From assembly GCA_029624765.1 (NCBI GenBank), contig JARSSO010000055.1, positions 175,504-220,952 of the forward strand: a DNA stretch of 45,449 bases, given 5' to 3'. The position numbers were made by a program, and so were the translations under genes. Numbering within the stretch: the stretch's first letter is position 1; the number at the start of each line of letters is the position of its first letter. Shown in pieces: positions 1 through 8,540 of the stretch. This DNA comes from Candidatus Contendibacter sp. GTDB taxonomy: Bacteria > Pseudomonadota > Gammaproteobacteria > Competibacterales > Competibacteraceae. The notes beneath the pieces are model-generated. The model did no database searches, was not told where the DNA came from, and saw only the letters and a program-made list of their open reading frames with translations.

Positions 1-1960
1 TGTTGCTGTTGCGCAGGTAGAAGACGCTGGTGGCGGGGTTGTACAGGCCGATGGTCTCGGCGGCGGAGGGGGCGCCGACGGCGTTGAAGGTGGCGGTGCA
101 GGTCAGGTTGCTGGTCGGCATGGCGAAGCTGGGCGCGCAGGGGCTGGGACTCCAGCCGGCGAAGGTGCTGCCGGAGTTCGGGGTCGCGGTCAGGGTGACC
201 GTGGCGCCAGCCGGGTAGTTGCCGCCACCGCCGACCGTTCCCGATCCGCTGCCGGTCTTGGCCAGAGTCAGGGTGTAGGTCGTGGGGCCGCCACCGCTGG
301 TGATCGTGATCGGATTGACGGCGGCGCGTCCGTTGTTCGTCTCGTTGCTTTCGCCGACGCTATTGGTTGGATCGGCGTACCCGCCCAGATAGTACGTTCC
401 CGGCGCCACGGACGCGGGAATGCCCACCGTGCCGCTACAACTGTAGGACGCGCCCGCCGCCAGGGGCGGAAACTCGCAACCCCACCCCGTGTCGATGTCG
501 CTGGGTGTGATGGTCGTGTCCACGGACAAATAGAAACCGAGCCAGAATGATCCCGTGGCTTGCGTGCCCTGATTGTTGACGGTCATCGCCCCGGTAATTT
601 CCCCACCGGCGACGCCGCTGCCGGGGCTGGTGACCGAGGTGACCACCAAATCGGGCAAGGCCGATTGCGTGAGGTTGAAGATGGCGGTGCAGGTGAGGTT
701 GTTGGCCGGCATGGCGAAACTGGGCGCGCAAGGGCTGGGATTCCAGCCCGCGAAAATGCTGTTGGCGTCCGGGGTGGCGGTGAGCGTGACCGTGGCTCCG
801 GCTGGGTAGCTGCCGCCGCCGCTGACCGTGCCATTGCCCGTGCCCGCCTTGGCGAGGGTCAGCGTGTAGTTGTTCGAAGCCTGCTGCAATACCCAACCCG
901 TGTCCTTCAACAAACCCAGGGTGACGGGGCCAGGACTATGAATGGACTCGCCATTGGGCAGGGAATAGGTCATCAGGGCGTTGGGCGTGTTGTTGTAGCT
1001 TTCCGCCAGGTGCGCGTAGCTGGAGCCTGGACTCCAGATCACCGGGGCGTAGAGCGGCACCCGCGGGCCGCCGTTGCCGGCGTTGGCGTTGGCGCCGTTG
1101 AAGTAGACGTCGTTGCTGGTCAACTGCGTGGCCAGGACGGCGGAAGGGTTGGGAAAGAGAGTCGTGTCGATCAGTTTTTGCCCCGAACCGTTCTCGGTGA
1201 AACGATCGTAGATGATGGGAAATCCGGTTCCAAAACCCCACGAACCCTGACCACCCGAGACCTGCATGCTGCCCAGGAATCCCAGGCCATGAGCGATCTC
1301 GTGCAGGACCACGCTGACGAAATCGACTTGGCCGGGAGGGGTATTGCCATCCGTTCCAAAGTACCAACTGAAGGTGCTGCTGTAGGCGCTATAGATGTCC
1401 GATTGCGCGGGGTCCAGATCACTGCCGTGCAAGGCGTTGGCGGCGGGCACGGAGTACCAGGTGTTGGTGAGGGGCGCCCCCGAGAAATTCCGAAAGAAAT
1501 TATTAGGTCCACCGTGTCCCAGTACTCCGGCCGGCAGGTTGTTCGCCCAACAGGCGTCAATCGTGATGGGAACGGAGGACTGCAATTGCGAAGCCCACAA
1601 GTTGGCCGCGTAACTGAAGGCGGCCTTGGGTTGCTCGGGCCAGGTGATGCAGTTGTCGCCATCCACCACGCCAGCGGGGAGAAAATTGACGGTGATCGTC
1701 GCCTGGGCCGCCAGCAGTCCCTGTTGCTGCAAGGCCAGCTCCGGTGGCGGGGGGACTCGCAGGGTGGAGATGTAGGAGGGGTCGTGCCGCAGAATGACGC
1801 GCCACGCCGGAGCCATGGTTTCGCCCGCTTGGAGCCGGGAGACAGGGCGCGTGTCCGATGACGCGGTATCGTGGATTTCCTCGGCGGCGGCCGGGTTGCT
1901 CCAGGGTGAAAGCAACAGAGAAGCAATGACGATGCCAAAGGAAAGTTTGATGAGTTTCAT
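1..1960 (-). CDS. Secreted HExxH-motif protein with two bacterial-repeat domains and a CARDB domain (3' end outside window)
   Basis: The frame opens at ATG 1960 after a good Shine-Dalgarno (GAGGAG about 7 bases upstream) and stays open for 653 codons to the window edge, so the C-terminus is missing. Residues 1-26 form a type I signal peptide (MKLIKL start, hydrophobic core, cleavage expected after PAAA). Residues 220-228 read HEIAHGLGF, the zinc-binding helix of a metallopeptidase. The position where metzincins have their third ligand (230) is Gly, so that ligand must lie elsewhere or be absent. About residues 363-430 and 560-627 are two near-identical 'bacterial repeat' (Flg_new_2-like) modules (YTLTLAK..G.G.V, FAGW.PSPCAPSFAMP). 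Between them, about 433-555, is a CARDB-like adhesion module (LPDLVVTSV, ESNETNN). Likely role: extracellular protease or surface protein. The peptidase activity is inferred. Confidence 0.85.
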   Translation of the reverse strand, partial: MKLIKLSFGIVIASLLLSPWSNPAAAEEIHDTASSDTRPVSRLQAGETMAPAWRVILRHDPSYISTLRVPPPPELALQQQGLLAAQATITVNFLPAGVVDGDNCITWPEQPKAAFSYAANLWASQLQSSVPITIDACWANNLPAGVLGHGGPNNFFRNFSGAPLTNTWYSVPAANALHGSDLDPAQSDIYSAYSSTFSWYFGTDGNTPPGQVDFVSVVLHEIAHGLGFLGSMQVSGGQGSWGFGTGFPIIYDRFTENGSGQKLIDTTLFPNPSAVLATQLTSNDVYFNGANANAGNGGPRVPLYAPVIWSPGSSYAHLAESYNNTPNALMTYSLPNGESIHSPGPVTLGLLKDTGWVLQQASNNYTLTLAKAGTGNGTVSGGGSYPAGATVTLTATPDANSIFAGWNPSPCAPSFAMPANNLTCTAIFNLTQSALPDLVVTSVTSPGSGVAGGEITGAMTVNNQGTQATGSFWLGFYLSVDTTITPSDIDTGWGCEFPPLAAGASYSCSGTVGIPASVAPGTYYLGGYADPTNSVGESNETNNGRAAVNPITITSGGGPTTYTLTLAKTGSGSGTVGGGGNYPAGATVTLTATPNSGSTFAGWSPSPCAPSFAMPTSNLTCTATFNAVGAPSAAETIGLYNPATSVFYLRNSN

Positions 1961-2077
1961 GCGGATATCTCCTCTTCAGACAAACACCATCATCCGCGAA
2001 CGGGCAATTGATCGGGTTTTTCCCTTTTGGATGCAAGTCCAGATTCTAGCCGTTAAAATTAGCACATTTTGGAGAAA

Positions 2078-2096
2078 GTCCGGCGAATTTCCGGAC
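2078..2096. promoter_or_regulatory. Inverted repeat GTCCGG-N7-CCGGAC in a divergent intergenic region
   Basis: Perfect 6-bp arms with a 7-bp AT-rich centre lie between the divergently transcribed secreted protein (starts 1960) and methyltransferase (starts 2153). The shape would suit a dimeric regulator, but nothing ties it to a known one. The surrounding 192 bp are clearly more AT-rich than the flanking genes and probably hold both promoters. I could not pick convincing -35/-10 pairs. Confidence 0.3.
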
Positions 2097-2152
2097 GTGC
2101 ATCCAATCTCTTGTGGTGGGTCTGGTGAGCATAATTTTAACCAAGGGCGAAA

Positions 2153-3178
2153 ATGAACGTGATTGACCTATTGAATTTACCGCCTTCCCCGGGCGCCTTG
2201 GATTTGTTGACGGTCACGAACGACCGCCTGTTGGCGCTCGGCTGGATGTTTCAGCCCAACCACACTTTCGGATCCATCGAGGCCTATCTCGATGGCAAAC
2301 CCGTTGGCCCCGTCCAATCTGTCAGTCGGCCTGATGTCGAGAAGGTTTTTGAGTGGGCGAGGAATGCCAAACCCTTGTCGTTCGTGATCGAGTTGTCGCT
2401 TGAGGGGACCACTCCGACGCGTTTGGACCTGGTTGGTCGCATCGGGGAAGCACCCGCGGCACGGCTCAGTAGCCTCATTCCGTCGGAGGCGGATGCACAA
2501 CTGCCACAGCCCCCGGACCCACTGCAAGAACGGGTCTCTGGCTTGCACGGCCTGCCTTTTCGGGTTCAGGGCCTCCAAATGTTCACTGACCTCGTGGATC
2601 AGATGACTCGGTTGGGAATTCCGGCAGCCGGGCGGATTCTGGACTGGGGCTGCGGATGCGGGCGCGTCACTCGCCACTTTGTGACACGCCTCCCAAAAAC
2701 GAAGGTTCTGGGTTGCGATATCGACCGTCAGGCCATCGAGTGGTGTCGCCAGAACCTTGGAGCTGATTTCGTCCATGTCGCCCCCATGCCGCCGACACCC
2801 TTCAAGAATGCGGATGTGGACGTCATCATTGCCTGTTCAGTGCTTACTCACCTTACCGAGGCGGTGCAGGACAAGTGGTTGAGCGAAATGCGGCGGATTC
2901 TTGCCCCGGGAGGACATTTCCTCGCCTCGACGCATGGAAATTATGCATTCCAGTTTTCACATCGGGGGGGAGCGGTTCCCGGTGGTCTCGCCGGAATCCA
3001 GGACTCGCAACTCGACCCCGTGCTGGACGGTATTGCGCCGCCCGGATACTACCGCGGAGTGTTTCAGTCGCGAGACCACACCATCAAAGCCTGTTCGAAA
3101 TATTTCCAGGTTCTGGATTACGTCGAACAAGGGCTCAACGGGCACCAGGATCTCATCATCCTGCGCCGTCCAAGGTAG
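2153..3178 (+). CDS. Class I SAM-dependent methyltransferase with an N-terminal beta-rich domain
   Basis: The C-terminal half is a Rossmann-fold methyltransferase. Motif I is ILDWGCGCGRV (162-172), the acidic residue after beta-2 is in GCDID (188-191), the beta-4 motif is DVIIACSVLTHL (223-234), and the post-motif is RRILAPGGHFL (248-258). This pattern fits the Methyltransf_11/25 families. Residues 30-100 (GSIEAYLDGKPVGPV..RPDV) look like a small beta domain often found in front of methyltransferases or glycosyltransferases in polysaccharide loci; that comparison is from memory. The substrate cannot be named. The ribosome site before ATG 2153 is weak (AAGGGCG). Base composition is less GC-rich than the chaperone operon nearby, which would fit acquisition. 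It ends 8 bp before the convergent Rpn-type gene. Confidence 0.85.
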   Translation: MNVIDLLNLPPSPGALDLLTVTNDRLLALGWMFQPNHTFGSIEAYLDGKPVGPVQSVSRPDVEKVFEWARNAKPLSFVIELSLEGTTPTRLDLVGRIGEAPAARLSSLIPSEADAQLPQPPDPLQERVSGLHGLPFRVQGLQMFTDLVDQMTRLGIPAAGRILDWGCGCGRVTRHFVTRLPKTKVLGCDIDRQAIEWCRQNLGADFVHVAPMPPTPFKNADVDVIIACSVLTHLTEAVQDKWLSEMRRILAPGGHFLASTHGNYAFQFSHRGGAVPGGLAGIQDSQLDPVLDGIAPPGYYRGVFQSRDHTIKACSKYFQVLDYVEQGLNGHQDLIILRRPR

Positions 3179-3186
3179 CCACGGCC

Positions 3187-4017
3187 TCAGTGACCCTTGT
3201 CCCGCAATCCCCGCACTTCCGCCTCGCTCAAGCCAGTCTTTTCCGCCAGCAGCCGGTCGTCGGCGATCATGTCCAGCAAGCTCTGGGCGATTCGCAGTCG
3301 TTCTTCCAGCCGCCCTTCCTGGCGGCCCTCCTGGCGGCCCTCCTGGCGGCCTTCCTGCAAGCCCTCGGCGAACACCTCTTGATAAAAGCGAGTTTGTTTC
3401 AATTCCACATTGAAGATGTTCAACATTTTCCTGATCTCCTCCCGCGACAAGCGCGGCAGTTTGTATACCAGCAACGTTTCTACCCAATCCACCAGAGCCG
3501 GTCCAGTCGGACTCCCCGTCATCGCCGGTTCCGCCAGCAGAGCCTGGGCTTCGGCGACTACCACCGCTGGAGGCGCCAGAATCAATCCCAAAACCCGCGC
3601 GCCCCGCGTTGGATTCGGCTCTCGCAGCGCCTCTTCCAGATACACTCGTTTGACCCATGGGTTGACCAACAGTGTCTCGAACGCCGCTTCCACCGTTCCC
3701 TCCGCCGCCCGATTGGGAAACAGCGCCACCGCGCGCCACGCCCGGCGCGGCGGCCGCCGGTACAGATATAAGAACAGTTCCGAGAACCAGCGGGCATGAA
3801 AATCGGAGTCGGGCTGAAACTGCGTCTCGATGAACACCAGCGGCCAGTTTGGCTGCTCGTCGGGCGGGGCCAGTACGCCGTCCAGCCGGAACGCCGTTTG
3901 CTTGATCTCCTCGGCGCGCAGCGTATAGCCCGCCCACGCGGGATCCAGTCCCGCCAGCTCCAAAACCAGCTCCGGCCAGTCTTGAAATAGCCGGTAAAAC
4001 AGACTGTCCGTTCGCAT
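3187..4017 (-). CDS. Rpn-family (DUF2887-type) PD-(D/E)XK nuclease-like protein with GRQE repeats
   Basis: The 276-residue protein begins MRTDSLFYRLF, the usual opening of the DUF2887/Rpn family of recombination-promoting nuclease-like proteins. The putative catalytic core is FRLDGVL (Asp about 46) followed by LVFIETQFQ (Glu-x-Gln), i.e. D...ExQ, a variant of PD-(D/E)XK. Near the C-terminus (about 216-236) is a GLQEGRQEGRQEGRQEGR stretch encoded by a 12-bp tandem repeat, then a short helical tail (LLAEKTGLSEAEVRGLR). The start follows TGAGGAG, 12 bp after the end of the ComB-like gene, so the two are probably co-transcribed. These families are multi-copy and variable, and activity is not shown for this member. 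Confidence 0.85.
   Translation of the reverse strand: MRTDSLFYRLFQDWPELVLELAGLDPAWAGYTLRAEEIKQTAFRLDGVLAPPDEQPNWPLVFIETQFQPDSDFHARWFSELFLYLYRRPPRRAWRAVALFPNRAAEGTVEAAFETLLVNPWVKRVYLEEALREPNPTRGARVLGLILAPPAVVVAEAQALLAEPAMTGSPTGPALVDWVETLLVYKLPRLSREEIRKMLNIFNVELKQTRFYQEVFAEGLQEGRQEGRQEGRQEGRLEERLRIAQSLLDMIADDRLLAEKTGLSEAEVRGLRDKGH
3319..3354. repeat. 12-bp tandem repeat (about 3 copies, degenerate flanks) coding GRQE
   Basis: Three consecutive units of CTGGCGGCC(C/T)TC encode the (GRQE)n linker of the Rpn-type gene on the minus strand, with degenerate copies on both sides. The same unit occurs in about 8.4 copies at 45349-45449. It is in frame, so copy number can change by slippage without breaking the gene. 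Confidence 0.9.
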
Positions 4018-4029
4018 CCTGGTTGCTCC

Positions 4030-4797
4030 TCAGTCTAGCAGCGCCGCCTTCAACACTCCCGGCTCGACTTGCAACGGTACGACATCGACGCTGTCGAGCC
4101 GGGCGCAATAGTCCAGGTCCTCGCCACAGCCCAGCGCCGCCAGACCGCGCCCGTGGTGGGCATAACGCAGGAGTTGTGGCAGCCGGTTCCGCCACTGCTC
4201 GAACAGCGCCACGGCGGCGATGGATTCGTCGTCCCCCGCGCAGTCGCTGTCGCGTTCGACATTGAGCAGGTGGCCGATGGCTCCGGCGCAGATCGTATCC
4301 TCCAGCGAAAAGCCGCCGCGCCAGCCCGCCGCCACGATCCATACCGTGTGTGGCTGTTCTTGGAGCAAATAGCGCACCACCGCCGCGCGGTTGGTCAGCG
4401 AGGCCGTCATCAGGATCGGTACCCGTTGCACCCGCTCCAGGGCGCGGGTGCCGTTGGTGGTGCTCATGAACAAGCGCTTGCCGCCGACCCGCTCCGGCGT
4501 GCATTCCGCCGGCGAGTTGCCCAGGTCGAAATCCTCCAGCTTCTCGCCGCCACGCTCGCCGGCCAGCAACCGTCGCTCCGCCGGCCAGCGCTTGCTGACT
4601 CGGAACAATTCGTCAAGATCATCGAAGACCTGGATCGCCTCCGCGCCGGACTCAAGCGCCGTCGCCATGGTGGAGGTTGCGCGCAGCACATCGATAACGA
4701 TGGCACAGGCCGGCATATCGAGCTGAAGTCCGCCCTTGCGAGCCTTCTTGTTCAAGTCGGGGACTTGATCGGGGGTGTGATAGACGAAGATTTCCAT
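4030..4797 (-). CDS. ComB-like 2-phosphosulfolactate phosphatase family protein
   Basis: The 255-residue protein matches the ComB family along its length. It has VIDVLRATSTM (about 34-44) with the DxxRAT motif, FMSTTNGTRAL (about 109-119) and AAGWRGGFSLEDTICAGAI (about 156-174). ComB hydrolyses 2-phosphosulfolactate to sulfolactate with Mg2+ in coenzyme M synthesis. Bacterial homologues outside that pathway are common and their substrate is usually unproven. No comA, comC or sulfolactate gene lies nearby, so coenzyme M synthesis is not supported here. It reads directly into the Rpn-type gene. Confidence 0.85.
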   Translation of the reverse strand: MEIFVYHTPDQVPDLNKKARKGGLQLDMPACAIVIDVLRATSTMATALESGAEAIQVFDDLDELFRVSKRWPAERRLLAGERGGEKLEDFDLGNSPAECTPERVGGKRLFMSTTNGTRALERVQRVPILMTASLTNRAAVVRYLLQEQPHTVWIVAAGWRGGFSLEDTICAGAIGHLLNVERDSDCAGDDESIAAVALFEQWRNRLPQLLRYAHHGRGLAALGCGEDLDYCARLDSVDVVPLQVEPGVLKAALLD

Positions 4798-4986
4798 GGT
4801 GGTTTGACGCGGGCTGGTAGTTGGTTTTTGAGAGTCGGGTAGGTGAAGAAGATATCTGTCCTTGCTTTTGGTAAGGTTAAGCGACGTCCACGCAAAGCGC
4901 CATACGCGCCCGGTTGGCCTCGGACCAATCGCTTCAAAGTCGGACTCGATCCGTCATCCGGGGGTGTTCCTGGCGAAATTTGTTTA

Positions 4987-5015
4987 AAATCGAAATCAAG
5001 TTGTTCAAATCGAAA
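4987..5015. repeat. Direct repeat AAATCGAAA spaced 20 bp, upstream of the Uma2-type gene
   Basis: Two copies of AAATCGAAA (4987-4995 and 5007-5015), two helical turns apart, lie 25-53 bp before ATG 5040. They are in an AT-rich patch of the 242-bp gap between comB-like and Uma2-type genes. This could be a regulator site or part of the promoter. No other function is visible in the gap. Confidence 0.3.
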
Positions 5016-5039
5016 CAGGTTCAACCCACGGAGTCCGCC

Positions 5040-5726
5040 ATGTCCGCCTTAGCGCATGAAATCCTCTTGCTGGAAAATGGCGACCGCCTGACCCGCAAGG
5101 AGTTCGAGCAGCGGTATCGCGCCATGCCGCGACTTAGGAAGGCCGAACTGATCGAAGGAGTCGTTTTCATGCCCTCGCCCCTCCACTTTGAACAACATGC
5201 CAAGCCACACGCGCTGGTCATGGGTTGGCTGGCCGCCTATTGGGCTGCTACTCCAGGCATTGAACTGGCCGACAACGCCACCCTGCGGCTGGATGCCGAC
5301 AACGAGTTTCAACCCGACGCTTTGCTGCGCCTGCCGGAACGGGCCGGCGGGGCCTCGCGTGTCAGCCGGGACGATTATCTGGAAGGCGCACCGGAACTGA
5401 TCGTCGAGGTGGCTTCGACCAGCGCCTCCCACGACCTGCACGACAAACGAAAAGTCTATCGTCGCAACGGGGTGCGGGAGTATCTGGTGTGGCTGGTGCG
5501 CGAAAGGCGGCTGCTCTGGTTTGTCGTGGAGGACGACGAATATCAACCGCTCCAGCCCGGAGCGGATGGGTTGCTGCGCAGCCGGGTTTTTGCGGGCCTG
5601 GCGCTGAACAGCCGGGCTCTGCTCGATGGCGATCTGGCCCGGGTGCTGGCCGATCAGCAGCGTTGCCAGGGAGGTGAGGAACACCAGCGGTTTGTGGAAG
5701 CGTTGCGGCAAACCACCAGTGAGTAG
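5040..5726 (+). CDS. Uma2-family PD-(D/E)XK endonuclease-like protein
   Basis: The 228-residue protein shows the Uma2 (DUF820) pattern: LRKAELIEGVVFMPSP (32-47), QPDALL with Asp93, APELIVEVASTS with Glu123, then a spaced Lys (DLHDKRKVY, Lys137) and NGVREYLVW (143-151). These correspond to the restriction-endonuclease-like active site. ATG 5040 is preferred over longer readings because GGAG precedes it and similarity begins there. Uma2 genes are abundant in cyanobacteria and environmental proteobacteria, and their biological role is largely unknown. Its stop lies 3 bp from the stop of the convergent zinc-ribbon gene. Confidence 0.85.
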   Translation: MSALAHEILLLENGDRLTRKEFEQRYRAMPRLRKAELIEGVVFMPSPLHFEQHAKPHALVMGWLAAYWAATPGIELADNATLRLDADNEFQPDALLRLPERAGGASRVSRDDYLEGAPELIVEVASTSASHDLHDKRKVYRRNGVREYLVWLVRERRLLWFVVEDDEYQPLQPGADGLLRSRVFAGLALNSRALLDGDLARVLADQQRCQGGEEHQRFVEALRQTTSE

Positions 5727-5729
5727 CTG

Positions 5730-6011
5730 TTATTGCAACAATTGCTCGAACCGTCGCCTTTCCTCGGCGACCAGTTCCCGACCGGCGAAATCCCGCATGA
5801 TCGACGCCAGCGGACCGTGGCGCAGCGCCAGCGCCCGGTCGGCTGCTCCCCGCGCCGCGATCCATTGACCGGTGGCCAGCAGGGTCGCGGCCTTCCGTTC
5901 CCACGCGGCGGCCTCGGCTTCAATCGCCAGCAACGGACTCAAATCCGCGCCGCAGCGGTGGCAGACCGCTTCGTCCTTGAAGCGGGCGCGACAGACGGGG
6001 CAGCGTTCCAT
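5730..6011 (-). CDS. Small zinc-ribbon protein at the end of the Hsp70 module
   Basis: This is a 93-residue protein. CPVC at its start and CHRCGADL about 12 residues later form a two-knuckle zinc ribbon. The rest is helical and rich in Ala/Arg/Glu (AAAWERKAATLLATGQW). The ATG overlaps the Hsp70 stop as TGATG; a GTG one codon earlier (6014) is possible. The overlap implies translational coupling, so the protein probably works with the chaperone module, perhaps as an adaptor. I do not recognise a named family. Confidence 0.8.
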   Translation of the reverse strand: MERCPVCRARFKDEAVCHRCGADLSPLLAIEAEAAAWERKAATLLATGQWIAARGAADRALALRHGPLASIMRDFAGRELVAEERRRFEQLLQ

Positions 6012-7768
6012 CACGACTCCAGATAAAACAGAATGTCGGATAACTCGGCCATCGGCGCTTTTACGGCGGCCGAATCCGCGGCGGTCAGCGCGTCGTTGAT
6101 CTTTTCGATCAGGTTGATGATGTCCTCGCGGTCGTCCTCGCTGGCGCGATCCAGCAGGCGTTCCGCCTTTTCCACCACCGCCCGCGCCTGAACCCGCAGC
6201 TGGTGCTCGGTCGGGGCCGCGCCCGGCACGGCGGTTTCGCCCTCGATGGTGTCGCCACCACCGAACAGGGCGTTCACCCGCGCCCGCGCCGTTTCCAGTT
6301 CCCCTTCCTGGAACCGGGTCAGCACGTTGTCGATGCGGATGGATTTTTCCAGGCCCGTCTTCTTCTCCCGCGCCGACACCTGCATGATGCCGTTCAGGTC
6401 CAGCGCGAATTGCAGAACGATGGGGTTGCCCGCCGGGGCCTTGCTCAGGTGTTCCACGGTGAACTGGCCGATCTCGATGTTATTGAGCGCATCCGGGTCC
6501 TCACCCTGATAGACGTGCACCACCACTTTTTCCTGATGGTCGTGCAGGGTGAAGAAAACTTCGCTTTTGGTGACCGGGATCGGCGTGTTCTTGTGGATGA
6601 GCGGCACGTAGGTGAACGGATACGGTATACCGTCCCGCTCGCTCAGGGCGCTGGTGCCGAAGGTGTAGGGGGTGATGTCCACCAGCACCGCCGAGACGGC
6701 CTCGCCGGCCAGCATCCCGGCCTGGATCGCCGCGCCGGTGGCGACGCACAAATCCGGGTTGACTTCGGCCCGCACCGTCAGCTCCAGGTCGTCTTCCAGT
6801 CGCTCGGTGATTACCGGGGTGCGGGTGGCGCCGCCAACCAGCAGCACTTCGTCGATGTCGGACACGGTGAGATTGGCCCCCTTCAAGGCAATGTGCACCG
6901 CCTCCAGCGTTTCGTCGATGTAGCCGGCGATCATGGCCTCGTAGTCGCTCCGCGCCAGCTCCAGGGACAGGTTGACCGGCGCGCCGGCTTTTTCCAGCAG
7001 GTATTCCTCCTCGATCCGGACGAAGGGTTGATCGGACAACGCGATCTTGGCGGTTTCCGCCGCCCGGGTGATGCGGGCCATGGCCCGGCGCGATCCAGTG
7101 GGATCGGTCCCCTGCTTTTTCAGGTGCTCGACGATGTGTTCGACGATCTTGGCGTCAAAGTCGTCGCCGCCCAGGTGGTTGTTGCCGTGACTGGCCAGCA
7201 CCTCGACCACGTTGTCCTGGATGCCGACCACCGATACGTCGAAGGTGCCGCCGCCCAGATCGTAAACCAGCACTTTCTTATGGTCTTGGTGGTTGGCTTC
7301 GTAGGACAGCGCGGCGGCGGTCGGTTCGTTGATGATCCGCATCACTTCCAGCCCGGCGATTTCCCCCGCTTCGCGGGTGGCCTGGCGCTGGGCGTCGGAG
7401 AAATAGGCCGGCACGGTGATCACCGCTTTGTGGACCGGCTCCCCCAGATAGGTCTCGGCGACGGCTTTCAACCGCCGCAGGATGATGGCGGAGATTTCCT
7501 GGGGCAAGTACGTGGCCTCGCCCAGTTCGACCCGGTCGGCGCTGCCCATCCGTCGCTTGATGGACTTGATGGTGCGTTCCGGGTAAAGCACGTACTGGTT
7601 CTTGGCCGGTTCGCCGACCAGGATCGAACCGTCGTCGGCCAAACCGACGAACGAGGGCAGGATCGGGTGATCCGGCGTGATGTCGATGACGGTGACGCGG
7701 CCATGCTCCACCACCGCCACCTCGGAGTTGGTGGTGCCCAGGTCGATGCCAATGATTTTTTCAGCCAT
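6011..7768 (-). CDS. Hsp70-family chaperone, non-canonical DnaK with short C-terminal lid
   Basis: The 585-residue protein has all Hsp70 ATPase signatures: GIDLGTTNSEVAVV (6-19), YDLGGGTFDVSVV (about 170-182) and LLVGGATRTP (about 308-317). The substrate-binding beta domain follows (TPYTFG onward, ending near SAREKKTGLEKSI). The lid is only about 90 residues and lacks the acidic DnaK tail, making it some 50 residues shorter than E. coli DnaK. ATG 7768 was chosen because homology begins at MAEKIIGIDLG. It sits in an operon with its own GrpE-like and J-like partners, so it is probably a dedicated second Hsp70 rather than the housekeeping DnaK. Confidence 0.93.
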   Translation of the reverse strand: MAEKIIGIDLGTTNSEVAVVEHGRVTVIDITPDHPILPSFVGLADDGSILVGEPAKNQYVLYPERTIKSIKRRMGSADRVELGEATYLPQEISAIILRRLKAVAETYLGEPVHKAVITVPAYFSDAQRQATREAGEIAGLEVMRIINEPTAAALSYEANHQDHKKVLVYDLGGGTFDVSVVGIQDNVVEVLASHGNNHLGGDDFDAKIVEHIVEHLKKQGTDPTGSRRAMARITRAAETAKIALSDQPFVRIEEEYLLEKAGAPVNLSLELARSDYEAMIAGYIDETLEAVHIALKGANLTVSDIDEVLLVGGATRTPVITERLEDDLELTVRAEVNPDLCVATGAAIQAGMLAGEAVSAVLVDITPYTFGTSALSERDGIPYPFTYVPLIHKNTPIPVTKSEVFFTLHDHQEKVVVHVYQGEDPDALNNIEIGQFTVEHLSKAPAGNPIVLQFALDLNGIMQVSAREKKTGLEKSIRIDNVLTRFQEGELETARARVNALFGGGDTIEGETAVPGAAPTEHQLRVQARAVVEKAERLLDRASEDDREDIINLIEKINDALTAADSAAVKAPMAELSDILFYLES

Positions 7769-7813
7769 GAGGTTGCCTGTTCGTAAGGTCGGATATTGGG
7801 TGTCGGGCAATGG

Positions 7814-8533
7814 TCATGTTTCCGTCCGCCGCTCGTCGGTTTCCAGCGTCTGTGTTGCGGTGACCGGTTCCGGTCGGCGGTTGACCTTGACTTCGGCCAG
7901 CCGCAGCAACTTGCCCTGCCAGAGATAACCCTGGCGCAGTTCCTCGGTCACGATGCCGTTGCCGACATCGCCGCGTTGCTCGACCTCGGCGGCGCGCATG
8001 GTGTGCGGATCGAGCGGCTGGCCCAAGGCTGGCAGGGCGACGACCTCCTGGCTGTTGAGCAGTTGCTCCAGCCGGCGCAAGCTGATGTCCTGCCCCTGGA
8101 CAAGAGCCTGCAACAGCGCCCGTTCTCGCCGCCCCAGCCCGAACAGGCGACTCAGCGCGGTGGGCCGATAGTTTCGCAGGATGCGCAGGCCGGCTTTCAG
8201 GCGGTCGTGCAGTTCCACCAGTTCCAGCAGCACCGGTTTGAGCGCCGCCCGCCGCTGTTCCGGCAACGCGGCGCGGGCGCGGTCCAACTCGTCGCCCAGT
8301 TGGGTTTGGCTGGCTTGGAGCGTTTCGAACACCGTCCGGAATTCATCGAATGCGGCTTTCACCTGCCGCGATTCCAACCGAACCTCGTTCTTCAGCGCCA
8401 CCAGTTCGCCGAACAGCGAATACAGGTCGGTCTGGCGGGTTTCCTCGCCCGGTTCGGCGAGAGCGGTGTCCGGAAGCTCGTCCAGATAGGCGCGGAAGCG
8501 CTCCAGCAATTGTTCCTTGGCTTGGGTATTCAT
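7814..8533 (-). CDS. GrpE-like nucleotide exchange factor of the Hsp70 module
   Basis: The 239-residue protein has a helical N-terminal half and a C-terminal GrpE head: LGQPLDPHTMRAAEV, then GNGIVTEELRQGYLWQGKLLRLAEVKV. This matches the GrpE pattern of a G.PFDP..HEA-like segment and GY...G.VLRPA.V.V. GrpE proteins exchange ADP for ATP on Hsp70. It is longer than typical GrpE (about 200) and quite divergent. It starts 7 bp after the J-like gene and ends 45 bp before the Hsp70 gene. Confidence 0.88.
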   Translation of the reverse strand: MNTQAKEQLLERFRAYLDELPDTALAEPGEETRQTDLYSLFGELVALKNEVRLESRQVKAAFDEFRTVFETLQASQTQLGDELDRARAALPEQRRAALKPVLLELVELHDRLKAGLRILRNYRPTALSRLFGLGRRERALLQALVQGQDISLRRLEQLLNSQEVVALPALGQPLDPHTMRAAEVEQRGDVGNGIVTEELRQGYLWQGKLLRLAEVKVNRRPEPVTATQTLETDERRTET

Positions 8534-8540
8534 GGGGACG

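Noticed and set aside
4030..4797. Coenzyme M biosynthesis locus
   Set aside because: Only the ComB-like gene is present, and the neighbours are unrelated.
4843..5052. GTG-start frame of 69 codons before the Uma2-type gene
   Set aside because: No ribosome site, no recognisable sequence, and it overlaps the start of the real gene.
2153..5726. Restriction-modification or defence island
   Set aside because: The methyltransferase has no DNA-methylase motifs such as DPPY or a PC motif. The Rpn and Uma2 types are not established defence nucleases, and no specificity or helicase gene is present.
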